A stretch of 64,000 nucleotides of DNA from Negativibacillus massiliensis (GCF_900148495.1 NZ_FTRU01000005.1:62001-126000), one strand, 5' to 3'. Positions 1 through 8,154 are shown, numbered from the stretch's first letter. Notes: generated by a model not told the origin, from the sequence alone. Made by a program: numbers and translations.

Positions 1-56
1 GAGCAGTAAACATCTCAACGGCATGACAAAGCCAAAAGGGCAAGAGGAGAGAAAAT

Positions 57-323
57 ATGGCGCAAAAAATTCTGTTTGGATATATTCTGGTGATGAGCAT
101 TGTGGCATTTTGTGTGTGCGGCGCGGATAAATTTGCGGCTCAACGCCAAAAAAGACGTGTGCCCGAAAAGGTGCTGTTTTTGTTGTCGGCGCTGGGTGGA
201 AGTGTCGGAATGTATCTTGGGATGTTTACCTTCCGCCACAAGACCAAACACTGGTATTTTGTAGTCGGTATTCCGGCGATTATTCTGGTCCAGGCGGCAT
301 TGATTCTCTACTTTATCCGATAA
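57..323 (+). CDS. DUF1294 family small membrane protein
   Basis: Function unknown; the family is DUF1294, small integral membrane proteins. The 88-residue product has an N-terminal hydrophobic helix (about 4-22), a basic stretch ending in RRVPEK (33-38), a glycine-rich segment GGSVGMYLGM (47-56), the motif RHKTKHWYF (60-68) that is typical of the family, and a C-terminal helix (70-87). An AGAGGAG ribosome binding site sits just before the ATG. It is the first gene in the window, so whether it belongs to an operon starting further left cannot be seen. A strong terminator follows directly. Family assignment is good; a role is not known. Confidence 0.8.
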   Translation: MAQKILFGYILVMSIVAFCVCGADKFAAQRQKRRVPEKVLFLLSALGGSVGMYLGMFTFRHKTKHWYFVVGIPAIILVQAALILYFIR

Positions 324-330
324 TAAAAAG

Positions 331-356
331 GATGGTCTTTTGACCATCTTTTTTTA
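331..356 (+). terminator. Rho-independent terminator after the DUF1294 gene
   Basis: Stem GATGGTC / GACCATC with a TTTT loop, followed by a run of T. It ends the plus-strand gene and overlaps the 3' end of the convergent sigma-like gene. Confidence 0.85.
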
Positions 357-650
357 TTTGATCTCAAAATACAGCCGCGCCAAGTCGGTCAATCGGTTTA
401 AAGAACGCCGGAGGGTGCGGGATATCGTGGATTTATTTAGCCCCAGTTCCTGCGCAATCTCGGTGATATTTTTTCCCTCGAAGTAATATAACAGCATGAC
501 CTGAGTCTGCCGATGTGTCAGTTGAGTCTTGATGGCGCGATAAAGGAATCTTCGGTATTCTTCACGTTCTCTGCGGTTGGTTTGGCCCTGAAAGCAGGTC
601 ATCAGATCCGGATAGTGCTCAATGTGGCAGCTGGCAATTTCTCTTGACAT
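354..650 (-). CDS. Sigma-70 region 4-like helix-turn-helix protein
   Basis: A 98-residue DNA-binding protein. The C-terminal half (about 42-90) reads like sigma-70 region 4: LTHRQTQVMLLYYFEG, then NITEIAQELGLNKSTISRTL, which is a classic helix-turn-helix. There is no region 2, so it cannot be a complete sigma factor; it may be a sigma-like activator or a small regulator. I chose the ATG at 650 rather than one 18 nt upstream because the GAGGAGGGGG ribosome binding site lies between the two. It is transcribed divergently from an XRE regulator with a 173-bp shared control region. Similar short proteins occur both in mobile elements and as lone regulators; nothing mobile is visible beside it. Confidence 0.7.
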   Translation of the reverse strand: MSREIASCHIEHYPDLMTCFQGQTNRREREEYRRFLYRAIKTQLTHRQTQVMLLYYFEGKNITEIAQELGLNKSTISRTLRRSLNRLTDLARLYFEIK

Positions 651-681
651 TCTGCCCCCTCCTCTCATAAGCTGTGTGTAT

Positions 682-727
682 CATGTGAATTTAATTTTAG
701 GATATCACATGTATTCTGCAGTGTCAA
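682..727 (-). promoter_or_regulatory. Promoter of the sigma-like gene with an inverted repeat over -10
   Basis: On the minus strand TTGACA (727-722), a 17-nt spacer and TATCCT (704-699). The halves CATGTGA (682-688) and TCACATG (705-711) form an inverted repeat flanking the -10 box, a possible operator. Confidence 0.7.
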
Positions 728-760
728 TATTATAAACACACAAAATATAAGAAAATTTCA

Positions 761-788
761 TTGAAAATTACACAAATTGTGTTATAAT
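761..788 (+). promoter_or_regulatory. Promoter and candidate operator of the XRE gene
   Basis: TTGAAA (761-766), a 16-nt spacer and TATAAT (783-788). The spacer contains ACACAA-A-TTGTGT (770-782), a perfect 6-bp inverted repeat between -35 and -10, where a small XRE repressor could block its own promoter. Confidence 0.75.
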
Positions 789-823
789 AAAGATGGCAAA
801 AAATCATGGGATGGAGGGATGAA

Positions 824-1066
824 ATGTACGGTAAGCGGCTGCGGGAACTGAGAATTTCGCTTGGATATACACAGAAACAGCTTGCTGACAGATTGGGAAT
901 CTCGGCAGAATCGGTCAGTATGTACGAGTTAGGAAAAAGAAGGCCACAAAAAGAAATTCAAAAGAGAATCAATCATTTGTTTTGTGTGACAGATCAATAC
1001 TTTTCTCAGGAGACAGAGAAGGATCGGGTAGAAGAATTGATGATGGAAATAAAAAGGAGAATATAA
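824..1066 (+). CDS. XRE-family small DNA-binding regulator
   Basis: An 80-residue Cro/CI-like repressor consisting almost only of a helix-turn-helix domain: MYGKRLRELRISLGYTQKQLA leads into helices at about 16-38 (TQKQLADRLGISAESVSMYE), followed by a short charged tail. The start at 824 is preferred over an in-frame ATG at 806 because GGAGGG (813-818) lies at the right distance. A perfect inverted repeat sits inside its promoter, consistent with autoregulation. The target besides itself may be the divergent sigma-like gene. Domain call is secure; the regulon is inference. Confidence 0.8.
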   Translation: MYGKRLRELRISLGYTQKQLADRLGISAESVSMYELGKRRPQKEIQKRINHLFCVTDQYFSQETEKDRVEELMMEIKRRI

Positions 1067-1100
1067 AAAAAGCAGAGCGGAAACATTCCGCTCTGCCCCA
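1065..1100 (-). terminator. Terminator between the XRE gene and the MATE gene
   Basis: Stem GCAGAGCGGAA (1072-1082) / TTCCGCTCTGC (1086-1096), loop ACA. The A-run at 1065-1071 gives a U-tail on the minus strand, so it chiefly ends the MATE gene. Confidence 0.85.
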
Positions 1101-1107
1101 AATGTTT

Positions 1108-2541
1108 TTAAGCTTTGGCTGTATTTTCTTCGGATGAAGCTTTGAGTGTATAGGCAGTAACCCATTTGCCCTGAAGATAACGATAAAGATAAAGGAAGAA
1201 ACGCACGATATTGTCCAGACACATTGCTGCACAAACCCAGCGCAGATCCTTGTGGAAAACGCGAACCACCAGAACGGAACCGAGAATACGAACGCCCCAC
1301 ATGGAAAACAGGGTGATGAGGAATGGGCTCTTGGTATCGCCGGCTCCTTTTAATGCACCGGAATAAACCATGGCGAGCATCTGTGGCACCTGAATGAAGG
1401 CAAGAATCTTTAAGAGCTGACCACCCAGAACAATAACCTGTTCATCTGGTGTGAAAAGGGCAATAATATTTTCCGAAAGGATAAACAGCAAGAAGCTCAT
1501 GAACAACATGACGATGGAACCAATCCAACCGGAAAGGCGGACGTACTTCCTTGCAAGGTCTTCACGGTTTGCACCCAGCGACTGTCCAACCAGTGTGGTG
1601 GCAGCAGTACCAAAAGCAAATCCCGGCATAAAGCTCAAAGACTCTGCCTGTGCTGCAAGTGAGTTTGCTGCAAGCGATACGGTACCAAGGGTGGCGATGA
1701 TCGAAGAGGTCATAACGAAAGCACCGGAAATGGTGAAGCGCTCAAACATAACCGGAAGGCTGACGCGGAACACTTCCTGTAAAGTATCGCGGCTTGGACG
1801 GAAGCTGTCATGTACTGAGATGCGCATTGGACCAGAACGCGGCAGGAAGCACATCAGCAGCAGTGTCAGGGAACCAAGTGTCTGGGAACAGGTTGTGGAA
1901 AGAGCAGCACCGGCAACTCCCAGGTTTGCGCCCCAGACGCTGAAGGTATGTCCGAACAGGGTGACATCGTGCACATCATAGATAAGCAGGTAGTTGCCCA
2001 CAACGTTTAAAGCATTGATGGCGACGTTAATCAGCATTGGCGTTCGACTGTCGCCAAAACCGCGGTAGATTGCAGTCAGTACCATCAGCAATCCACGGAA
2101 GAGCATGGAAAAGGCGATGATTCGAATATAAATCTGTGCATCGTCCAGAATTTCCGGAGCAGCACCCATCCAGATCGGAATTTGTCGGGAAAGCGCAAAG
2201 CATAAAGCAGAAAGTGGAATTCCCAGAGCAATAACAACCACGATGGATTGACGAATCAGCAGTTTGCTGTAATCGTACTGCCCTGCACCGACTGCCCGGG
2301 CAATCATGGTGGTAAAACCAACGCCCAGAGCCAGAATAACCGAGTTGATCAGGTTGATGGGGTTTTGGCTGATGGCGACCGATGCAGTAGCGTTCGCGCC
2401 AAGGAAACCAACCATGGCAGTATCGATCGACTGTACCAGGGATACCAGAACCTGTTCCAAAAAGATTGGCCACGCCAGCGTAATAATGACAGAAAACGGA
2501 TTGCTGGTGGGGTCTGTAACAGAAACCATACGTTGTCTCAT
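1108..2541 (-). CDS. MATE family multidrug/cation exporter
   Basis: A 477-residue integral membrane protein with about 12 hydrophobic helices in two similar halves, the usual size and plan of MATE exporters (Na+ or H+ coupled drug efflux). Family-like segments include LAWPIFLEQVLVSLVQSIDT near the start and RAVGAGQYDYSK and VGQSLGANREDLARKY, the equivalent glycine-rich loops of each half. The start at 2541 was taken because AGGAGGG lies 5 nt upstream; a longer in-frame reading has no ribosome binding site. It stands alone between two intergenic regions. Substrate cannot be deduced from sequence. Confidence 0.9.
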   Translation of the reverse strand: MRQRMVSVTDPTSNPFSVIITLAWPIFLEQVLVSLVQSIDTAMVGFLGANATASVAISQNPINLINSVILALGVGFTTMIARAVGAGQYDYSKLLIRQSIVVVIALGIPLSALCFALSRQIPIWMGAAPEILDDAQIYIRIIAFSMLFRGLLMVLTAIYRGFGDSRTPMLINVAINALNVVGNYLLIYDVHDVTLFGHTFSVWGANLGVAGAALSTTCSQTLGSLTLLLMCFLPRSGPMRISVHDSFRPSRDTLQEVFRVSLPVMFERFTISGAFVMTSSIIATLGTVSLAANSLAAQAESLSFMPGFAFGTAATTLVGQSLGANREDLARKYVRLSGWIGSIVMLFMSFLLFILSENIIALFTPDEQVIVLGGQLLKILAFIQVPQMLAMVYSGALKGAGDTKSPFLITLFSMWGVRILGSVLVVRVFHKDLRWVCAAMCLDNIVRFFLYLYRYLQGKWVTAYTLKASSEENTAKA

Positions 2542-2740
2542 AAAACCCTCCTGAAAACACATAAAAATACAATAAAAAAATGGTTGTTTCATGCAGACCC
2601 GACAACTAAAGCACGAAACAACGATTTACTGTGTTAAATATATCATATTTTATTTTTGATTACAAGGCGGCTTGCTTCCATAAAAAAATGAGGTTTTTTG
2701 TGTATAACATATAAAGGAAAGGTTAAAACCAAAATACTTC

Positions 2741-2769
2741 TTGTAAAACAGGGCGGTTTATGGTATTAA
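2741..2769 (+). promoter_or_regulatory. Candidate promoter of the patatin-like gene
   Basis: TTGTAA, a 17-nt spacer and TATTAA, lying about 170 bp upstream of the start. The rest of the 400-bp gap between 2542 and 2942 is AT-rich and shows no other clear element. Confidence 0.45.
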
Positions 2770-2942
2770 TGAGAAGATAGATAATAAAAAATAATCTGTA
2801 GATAGAAAAGAAAAGGACGATGGGCTACAAATAAAATTCCCGTATCAGATAAAAGCTTTTTTAAAACAGAATTTTATGAATAAAAATTCCCTGTCACTAC
2901 CCTGACAGGATATAGTCTCAACAAGAAAAGGAAGTGAGGCAG

Positions 2943-4262
2943 ATGAGTAAAACAGCAATTGTGTTGGCAGGAGGAGGTTCCCGTGGAGCGTATCAGCTTG
3001 GTGTATGGAAAGCACTGCGGGAGATGGGCGTTGATTATCAGCTTGTGACCGGAACATCGGTTGGAGCGCTCAACGGAACGCTGATGGTGCAGCAGGATTA
3101 TGAAAAGGCATGTCAAGTATGGGAGAATATTACCTCGGAAGATATTGTCGGGGATATGCTGGCAGAAAAAGGGGACCTCAATGACCATCAGTTAAATCGA
3201 ATCTTTGCAAGAGAAGCGTTGGAAAAAGGCGGAGCAGATATCTCATATCTGGAAAAGTTTGTCTATTCACTGCTGGACGAAGAAAAATTCTGGAACTCAG
3301 AAATTGATTTTGCGCTGGTGACGGTGGAGTATCCATCCCTGAAGCCGTTGGAGCTGAAAAAGAAAGATATTCCAAAAGGAATGCTGGGAGAATATCTGCT
3401 GGCATCCGCAGCCTGCTTCCCTGCCTTTCAGACAAAGGAAATCAATGGACAGCGATATATCGATGGAGGATACCACGACAATATGCCGGTGAATCTGGCA
3501 ATCGAGATGGGTGCGGATGAGATCATTGCGGTGGATTTGGAGTCGGTGGGTGTCAGCCGGAAAATAAAAAAGGGAAATCAGCGGGTGACGTTAATCCGCA
3601 GCCTGTGGCCGCTGGGTTCCTTTTTAAAATTTGACGGGTCACTTGCAAAGAAAAATATCCGTCTGGGATATCTGGATACCCTCAAAGCGTTTGGAAGCTT
3701 AGACGGACAGCTATATGCTTTTGAAAAGGACAGTGCGTTCTTCTATACTTCCGCTTTGCGCAGCGAAGCAGAAAAGCTGTTTGAGAGGGCAAGAAAAAGG
3801 GAGCCTAAAATCTTTTCCGGTATCCACACCGTTTTGATGAGGCGCATGCTGAGGGAATTCCGCAGACGCTCTTTGCACACAAGAGCACAGCATTCCTTCA
3901 CCCTGTCCCGACAGTTGATGATGGCGGCGGAATATCTGGGCGAAGCATGCCGGATGAACCCGGAAGAAGTCTATGAGTTTGGACATTTTCTGGAACTTTT
4001 GCAGGAACGTGTAGCAGAATATCGAAAAAGACCGTTCCCGCAGGATTTTTCTGATCTGAGAAAGGTTGGAGAAGAACTCAAAAAGATCGACAAAATTTTC
4101 CTGGTGCTGTTGATTCGGGAGCGAATCGAGCGCTATTTGCAGGGCGGAGGAACATTGGGAGAGCTGGTGTTTGCTTCTGCTTTCTGGAGAGAATTTGTGG
4201 CAGCAATCTTTTTATATCTAATAGAACACCTTCCAAAAGAAGAATTTATTCTGGAAGAATAA
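2943..4262 (+). CDS. Patatin-like phospholipase
   Basis: A 439-residue lipid acyl hydrolase of the patatin/RssA group. The oxyanion-hole motif GGGSRGAYQLG is at 10-20, the nucleophile elbow GTSVG at 37-41 (Ser39), and the catalytic dyad aspartate in DGG at 174-176, so all active-site elements are present. The N-terminal 300 residues are the patatin domain; the C-terminal part is helical and charged with no recognised domain. I prefer the ATG at 2943 to an in-frame GTG at 2934, since the purine-rich GGAAGTGAGG ribosome binding site covers the latter. The next gene follows after 28 nt and is probably cotranscribed. The lipid substrate is unknown. Confidence 0.88.
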   Translation: MSKTAIVLAGGGSRGAYQLGVWKALREMGVDYQLVTGTSVGALNGTLMVQQDYEKACQVWENITSEDIVGDMLAEKGDLNDHQLNRIFAREALEKGGADISYLEKFVYSLLDEEKFWNSEIDFALVTVEYPSLKPLELKKKDIPKGMLGEYLLASAACFPAFQTKEINGQRYIDGGYHDNMPVNLAIEMGADEIIAVDLESVGVSRKIKKGNQRVTLIRSLWPLGSFLKFDGSLAKKNIRLGYLDTLKAFGSLDGQLYAFEKDSAFFYTSALRSEAEKLFERARKREPKIFSGIHTVLMRRMLREFRRRSLHTRAQHSFTLSRQLMMAAEYLGEACRMNPEEVYEFGHFLELLQERVAEYRKRPFPQDFSDLRKVGEELKKIDKIFLVLLIRERIERYLQGGGTLGELVFASAFWREFVAAIFLYLIEHLPKEEFILEE

Positions 4263-4290
4263 CCTGAGTTATCATACGGAGGAATTACAG

Positions 4291-5037
4291 ATGAAACGAC
4301 CGATCATTGCGATCACCCCAAAAACAGGAAAAGATCAAAGGGAAGAAAGCCCATATTGCTATGTTTTTCCTAAATTCATTCAGATGATCAGTGAATGCGG
4401 CGGCATTCCAATCACCTTGTGCAATCAGGAAGGCTCCTTTCAGGTTTCGGATATGCACAGCATTCTGGAAAGGGTGGATGGTGTCCTGTTCACTGGTGGA
4501 CCGGACCTGCATCCTGGCTTGTATGGAGAGGATGTGATGGACTGCTGTGGAGAGATTGCAGAAGAAAGGGATGCGCTGGAAATTCCGCTGATGCAGGAAG
4601 CAATCCGGATGAACAAACCGGTGCTTGCAGTGTGCAGGGGATTCCAGATCATGAATGTGGCGCTGGGCGGAAGTTTGTACCAGGATATCGGCAAACAGCA
4701 CAAGTCCTCGGTTCAGATCAATCACAGCCAGGAGGAAAAGGATGCAGTGCATCCAGCGCACAAAGTGAATGTTATTCGGGATACACCGCTGCATCAGTTC
4801 AGCAAGGGTTTGCTGCAAATCGGAGTAAACAGCCTGCATCATCAGGCAATCAATAAACTGGCGGAACCGCTGCGCAGCATGGCGGCAGCAGATGACGGCA
4901 TCATCGAGGCAGTATATCATCCGGAAAAAGACTTTGTAATCGGTGTGCAGTGGCATCCGGAAATCCTGGGAATTTCCGACAGCGTTTCGGAAGAACTTTT
5001 CCTGGCATTTGTAGACGCGTGTGCAAAACAGGGGTAA
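4291..5037 (+). CDS. Class I glutamine amidotransferase, gamma-glutamyl-GABA hydrolase type
   Basis: A 248-residue member of peptidase family C26 (PuuD-like), which hydrolyses gamma-glutamyl amide bonds such as gamma-glutamyl-GABA. The triad is visible: Cys115 in VCRGFQIMNVALGG, His222 and Glu224 in QWHPE. The FTGGPDLHP segment (67-75) is also a family hallmark. A GGAGG ribosome binding site lies 6-7 nt upstream of the ATG. It probably shares a transcript with the patatin-like gene. The substrate in this organism is not certain, since the family also acts on folate polyglutamates and other gamma-glutamyl compounds. Confidence 0.88.
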   Translation: MKRPIIAITPKTGKDQREESPYCYVFPKFIQMISECGGIPITLCNQEGSFQVSDMHSILERVDGVLFTGGPDLHPGLYGEDVMDCCGEIAEERDALEIPLMQEAIRMNKPVLAVCRGFQIMNVALGGSLYQDIGKQHKSSVQINHSQEEKDAVHPAHKVNVIRDTPLHQFSKGLLQIGVNSLHHQAINKLAEPLRSMAAADDGIIEAVYHPEKDFVIGVQWHPEILGISDSVSEELFLAFVDACAKQG

Positions 5038-5183
5038 GATGTCCTGACTGCAATGAGCAAAAAGCAGACGCAGAAAGCCAAAAACAAATTCCGAAAAATG
5101 TCAGATTTTGCAGCATTTTCATGGAACTGACGGCAGGAATTTTGCTCAAATTTATTCACAGTGCTGTTTTGTATCGATAGTGG

Positions 5184-5212
5184 TTGAAATTGTGAATGCC
5201 TTATAGTATCAT
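5184..5212 (+). promoter_or_regulatory. Promoter of guaB
   Basis: TTGAAA, a 17-nt spacer and TATCAT. A 10-bp palindrome TGTGTACACA (5231-5240) lies in the early transcribed region. Confidence 0.65.
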
Positions 5213-5281
5213 AATTAGAAATATAAGCCTTGTGTACACATTGTTTTTTCAGAAAATTATGGATCGAGGAGAGTTGAGATT

Positions 5282-6790
5282 ATGGCGTTTTATTTTAATG
5301 AACCATCCCATACCTTTGGTGAGTACCTGTTAGTTCCAGGCTATTCTTCTTCGGAGTGCATTCCAGCAAATGTAAGCCTGAAGACCCCACTGGTTAAGTA
5401 CAAAAAGGGTCAGGAAGAATGTCCTCTGACCATGAACATCCCGCTGGTATCTGCAATCATGCAGTCGGTATCGGATGACAAAATGGCAATCGCTCTTGCA
5501 AAAGAGGGCGGAATTTCCTTTATTTATGGTTCCCAGAGCGTCCAGGACGAAGCGGCAATGGTAGCAAGAGTAAAGAGCTACAAAGCAGGCTTTGTTACAA
5601 GTGATTCCAACATCAGCCCGGACAAAACACTGAAAGATATCCTCGAACTCAAAGAAAAGACCGGTCACTCCACCGTTGCAGTTACTGACGATGGAACCGC
5701 AACCGGCAAACTGGTTGGTATCGTTACCAGCCGTGACTATCGTGTCAGCAGAATGAGCCTGGACACCCCTGTTTCCGAGTTCATGACCCCATATGAAAAC
5801 CTCATTATGGCAAGTGCAGACACCTCTCTGAAAGAAGCAAACGACATTATCTGGGATCACAAACTCAATGCACTGCCATTGGTTGACGAAAACCAGAGAC
5901 TCAAATACTTCGTATTCCGCAAGGACTATTCTTCTCACAAGGAAAACGCAAATGAGCTGCTGGATGCTCAGAAACGTTATGTTGTTGGTGCTGGTATCAA
6001 CACCCGCGACTATGAAGAACGTGTACCTGCTCTGGTAGAAGCTGGCGCAGACGTTCTGTGTATCGACTCTTCGGAAGGTTTCTCCGAATGGCAGAAACGC
6101 ACCATCGACTTCATCCGTGCAAAATACGGCGATACCGTTAAGGTTGGTGCAGGCAACGTTGTTGACCGTGAAGGCTTCCTCTTCCTGGCAAAAGCAGGTG
6201 CTGACTTCGTTAAAGTTGGTATCGGCGGCGGTTCTATCTGCATTACCCGTGAACAGAAAGGTATCGGACGCGGACAGGCTACAGCAGTAATCGAAGTAGC
6301 AAAAGCTCGTGACGAATACTTCAAAGAAACCGGTATCTATGTTCCGATCTGCTCCGACGGCGGTATCGTTCAGGACTACCACATGACTCTGGCTCTGGCT
6401 ATGGGTTCTGACTTCATCATGCTCGGCCGTTACTTTGCTCGTTTTGATGAAAGCCCAACAAACAAGGTTAACATCAACGGCAACTACATGAAAGAGTACT
6501 GGGGCGAAGGTTCTGCTCGTGCAAGAAACTGGCAGAGATACGACCTCGGCGGTGACAAGAAACTGTCCTTCGAGGAAGGCGTTGACTCCTACGTTCCATA
6601 CGCAGGTTCGCTCAAAGATAACGTATACCTCTCTTTGAGCAAGGTTCGCTCCACTATGTGTAACTGTGGTGCGCTGACCATTCCAGAACTGCAGGAAAAA
6701 GCAAAGATCACTCTGGTATCTTCCGTTTCCATCGTAGAGGGCGGTTCTCACGACGTAGTCCTCAAAGACAGAGGCAACCAGATTGTCTAG
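5282..6790 (+). CDS. guaB: IMP dehydrogenase, Tritrichomonas-like type
   Basis: Oxidises IMP to XMP with NAD+, the committed step of GMP synthesis. The 502 residues form a TIM barrel with a CBS pair inserted at about 105-225. The catalytic cysteine is Cys320 in [17 protein letters not shown], and the flap carries [11 protein letters not shown] with the Arg419-Tyr420 dyad. From memory this aligns almost without gaps to the enzyme of the protozoan Tritrichomonas foetus (503 residues, Cys319, Arg418/Tyr419), rather than to the E. coli type (GPGSICTTR). The start codon follows a GAGGAGAG site. Codon use is strongly biased (AAC, CGT, ATC), suggesting high expression. A structured 3' region and a strong terminator follow. 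Confidence 0.95.
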   Translation: MAFYFNEPSHTFGEYLLVPGYSSSECIPANVSLKTPLVKYKKGQEECPLTMNIPLVSAIMQSVSDDKMAIALAKEGGISFIYGSQSVQDEAAMVARVKSYKAGFVTSDSNISPDKTLKDILELKEKTGHSTVAVTDDGTATGKLVGIVTSRDYRVSRMSLDTPVSEFMTPYENLIMASADTSLKEANDIIWDHKLNALPLVDENQRLKYFVFRKDYSSHKENANELLDAQKRYVVGAGINTRDYEERVPALVEAGADVLCIDSSEGFSEWQKRTIDFIRAKYGDTVKVGAGNVVDREGFLFLAKAGADFVKVGIGGGSICITREQKGIGRGQATAVIEVAKARDEYFKETGIYVPICSDGGIVQDYHMTLALAMGSDFIMLGRYFARFDESPTNKVNINGNYMKEYWGEGSARARNWQRYDLGGDKKLSFEEGVDSYVPYAGSLKDNVYLSLSKVRSTMCNCGALTIPELQEKAKITLVSSVSIVEGGSHDVVLKDRGNQIV

Positions 6791-6872
6791 TTCTTTCTGA
6801 GAAAGTAGCAGGCTGAGCCTGCACCTTGTGCAAAGCGGCAGTGTCAGCACACTCTCTCGTTTGAGAAAGAAC
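6790..6872 (+). ncRNA. Structured 3' region of guaB with a dispersed hairpin
   Basis: Outer stem GTTCTTTCT (6790-6798) / AGAAAGAAC (6864-6872) encloses a hairpin GCAGGC-TGA-GCCTGC (6808-6822) and a GTGC/GCAC stem. The 19-mer AGCAGGCTGAGCCTGCACC (6807-6825) recurs exactly, on the other strand, at 14107-14125. It may be a 3' UTR fold, a processed small RNA or a repeat element; I cannot tell which. Confidence 0.4.
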
Positions 6873-6899
6873 AGAAGTTTGCGTGGCGTAATAGAATCA

Positions 6900-6935
6900 A
6901 ACACCCCACCGGATTTTCCGGTGGGGTGTTTTTGC
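6900..6935 (+). terminator. Terminator of guaB
   Basis: Long GC-rich stem ACACCCCACCGGA / TCCGGTGGGGTGT with a TTT loop and a trailing T-run. Confidence 0.92.
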
Positions 6936-6971
6936 TATATGACAAAGGTGGCGAAGGTCTTGCCATTATGG

Positions 6972-6977
6972 TATAAT
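6972..6977 (+). promoter_or_regulatory. -10 element of the XRE-TPR regulator gene
   Basis: A consensus TATAAT 27 nt before the start; the expected -35 position reads TGGCGA, a poor match, so the promoter may need an activator. Confidence 0.5.
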
Positions 6978-7003
6978 GAAATATGATAGGAAGGTGAAGA
7001 CTT

Positions 7004-7933
7004 GTGTACAACTATCATATCGGGGAATATATCAAAAGAAAACGGGAAGAAAAAGAAATCAAACAGGATGAGCTTTGTTACGGTATCTGTGACCGTTCAA
7101 CCTTATCGCGGATTGAGCGCGGCAAACAGGAACCGTCCTATTATATTTTGAAGGCACTTTTGCAGCGCCTTGGTATTTCAGAAGATCGCTGCCAGATTTT
7201 GATGGGAGCGCAGGAGTTCGAAATTGCAGAGTTGCAAAGGGAGATTGTTGCGGACAATGTGCGGAAAGATTTTTCCAGTGCGCTTAAAAAAATCCGCAGA
7301 CTGGAAGAACTTTCCCAGTCTGCGGAAAATCCACTTTTGCAGCAGTTTATCCTGCGAGTGCGCACGGTTGCAGGATATGAAAAGGATGGAGAGCGTCATG
7401 CATATACCCGCCCAGTCCAACGGAAAATACTGATTCATGCGCTGGAACTGACCTGCCCGGGAATCACCATGGAAAACCTGGACAGCTTCCTGCTCGGGGA
7501 GGACGAGGCAAAGATCATCAACCAGATTGCGATTACCTACTCAGAAGAGGGAAATCGCAGACAGGCGATTGAAATTTACCGCCAACTCATCCGGTATGTG
7601 CAGAGCCATTTTGCCGGCTGTGAAATCGGTCAGGTGATGCTGCCGCTGACTGCATATAACTATTCCAGACTGCTGGGACAGGAACGCAGATATGAGGAAG
7701 CCATCGAGATTGCCGAGCTTGGCAGGCAGTGCTGTGTCAAGTACAATAAGTGTCAGGTGTTGGGTGGATTATTACTTAATATTGCCTGTTGTCTGCACGA
7801 GTTGGGAGAAGATGAAAAAAGCAGGGAACTGTTGATTGATTCTTATCATATCAGTAAAGCAATGGAACAGACAAGAAGCTGTGAAGTGATGCGAAAATAT
7901 GCAAAAGAAAATTTAAAGATTGAACTTAATTAA
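7004..7933 (+). CDS. XRE-TPR regulator, candidate RRNPP-family peptide receptor
   Basis: A 309-residue cytoplasmic regulator with a helix-turn-helix at about 8-58 (EYIKRKREEKEIKQDELCYG, then DRSTLSRIERGKQEPS) and a purely helical remainder containing TPR-like repeats at about 165-290. This length and plan match Rgg/PlcR-type RRNPP regulators, which bind short secreted and re-imported peptides. The start is a GTG with GGAAGGTGAAG upstream. Its stop overlaps by 4 nt the stop of a convergent gene for a 74-residue secreted peptide, and a series of secreted-protein genes lies beyond. The domain layout is seen; a role as a pheromone receptor is inference. The alternative is a TPR regulator without a peptide ligand. 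Confidence 0.8.
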   Translation: MYNYHIGEYIKRKREEKEIKQDELCYGICDRSTLSRIERGKQEPSYYILKALLQRLGISEDRCQILMGAQEFEIAELQREIVADNVRKDFSSALKKIRRLEELSQSAENPLLQQFILRVRTVAGYEKDGERHAYTRPVQRKILIHALELTCPGITMENLDSFLLGEDEAKIINQIAITYSEEGNRRQAIEIYRQLIRYVQSHFAGCEIGQVMLPLTAYNYSRLLGQERRYEEAIEIAELGRQCCVKYNKCQVLGGLLLNIACCLHELGEDEKSRELLIDSYHISKAMEQTRSCEVMRKYAKENLKIELN

Positions 7934-8154
7934 TTTCCGTCACCTTTAGGCTCATCAATAAAATCAAATGGGACGGGCTTGCCTTCCTCATCGTCATTTT
8001 TCGGTGGCTGGGAGGGTTTTTCGTCTTGCCCTTCTCCGGTTTGTTCGGTTGGTGGCTGGTTATCTGGGTCAGCAGGTTCGGTGGCAAAAGCAAACTGGCT
8101 CAGTCCGGTGCAGAGCGTCAGGGCAGCCAGCAGGGAAACAAATAGTTTTTTCAT
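7930..8154 (-). CDS. Small secreted acidic proline-rich peptide (possible propheromone)
   Basis: No known family. The 74-residue product has a clear Sec signal peptide (KK, a hydrophobic core at 5-21 and an AFA-type cleavage site near residue 25). About 50 residues of mature peptide follow, rich in Pro, Asp, Glu, Gln and Asn, with no Cys, ending PVPFDFIDEPKGDGN. An AAAGGA ribosome binding site precedes the ATG and a good promoter (TTGACA-18-TATGAT) lies 90 bp upstream, so it is very probably expressed. The convergent 3' overlap with the XRE-TPR gene suggests a signal precursor for that regulator. It could instead be a surface or antimicrobial peptide. Confidence 0.7.
   Translation of the reverse strand: MKKLFVSLLAALTLCTGLSQFAFATEPADPDNQPPTEQTGEGQDEKPSQPPKNDDEEGKPVPFDFIDEPKGDGN

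Noticed and set aside
354-1066. Prophage or integrative element suggested by a sigma-like gene next to an XRE repressor
   Set aside because: No integrase, structural, replication or attachment-site sequence is nearby; both genes can be ordinary regulators.
5053-5130. A 25-codon lysine-rich reading frame after the amidotransferase gene
   Set aside because: No ribosome binding site and no promoter; it lies in the 3' untranslated region.
5330-6904. A 524-codon open frame on the minus strand opposite guaB
   Set aside because: It is the mirror of strongly biased guaB codons, has no ribosome binding site and no recognisable domain.
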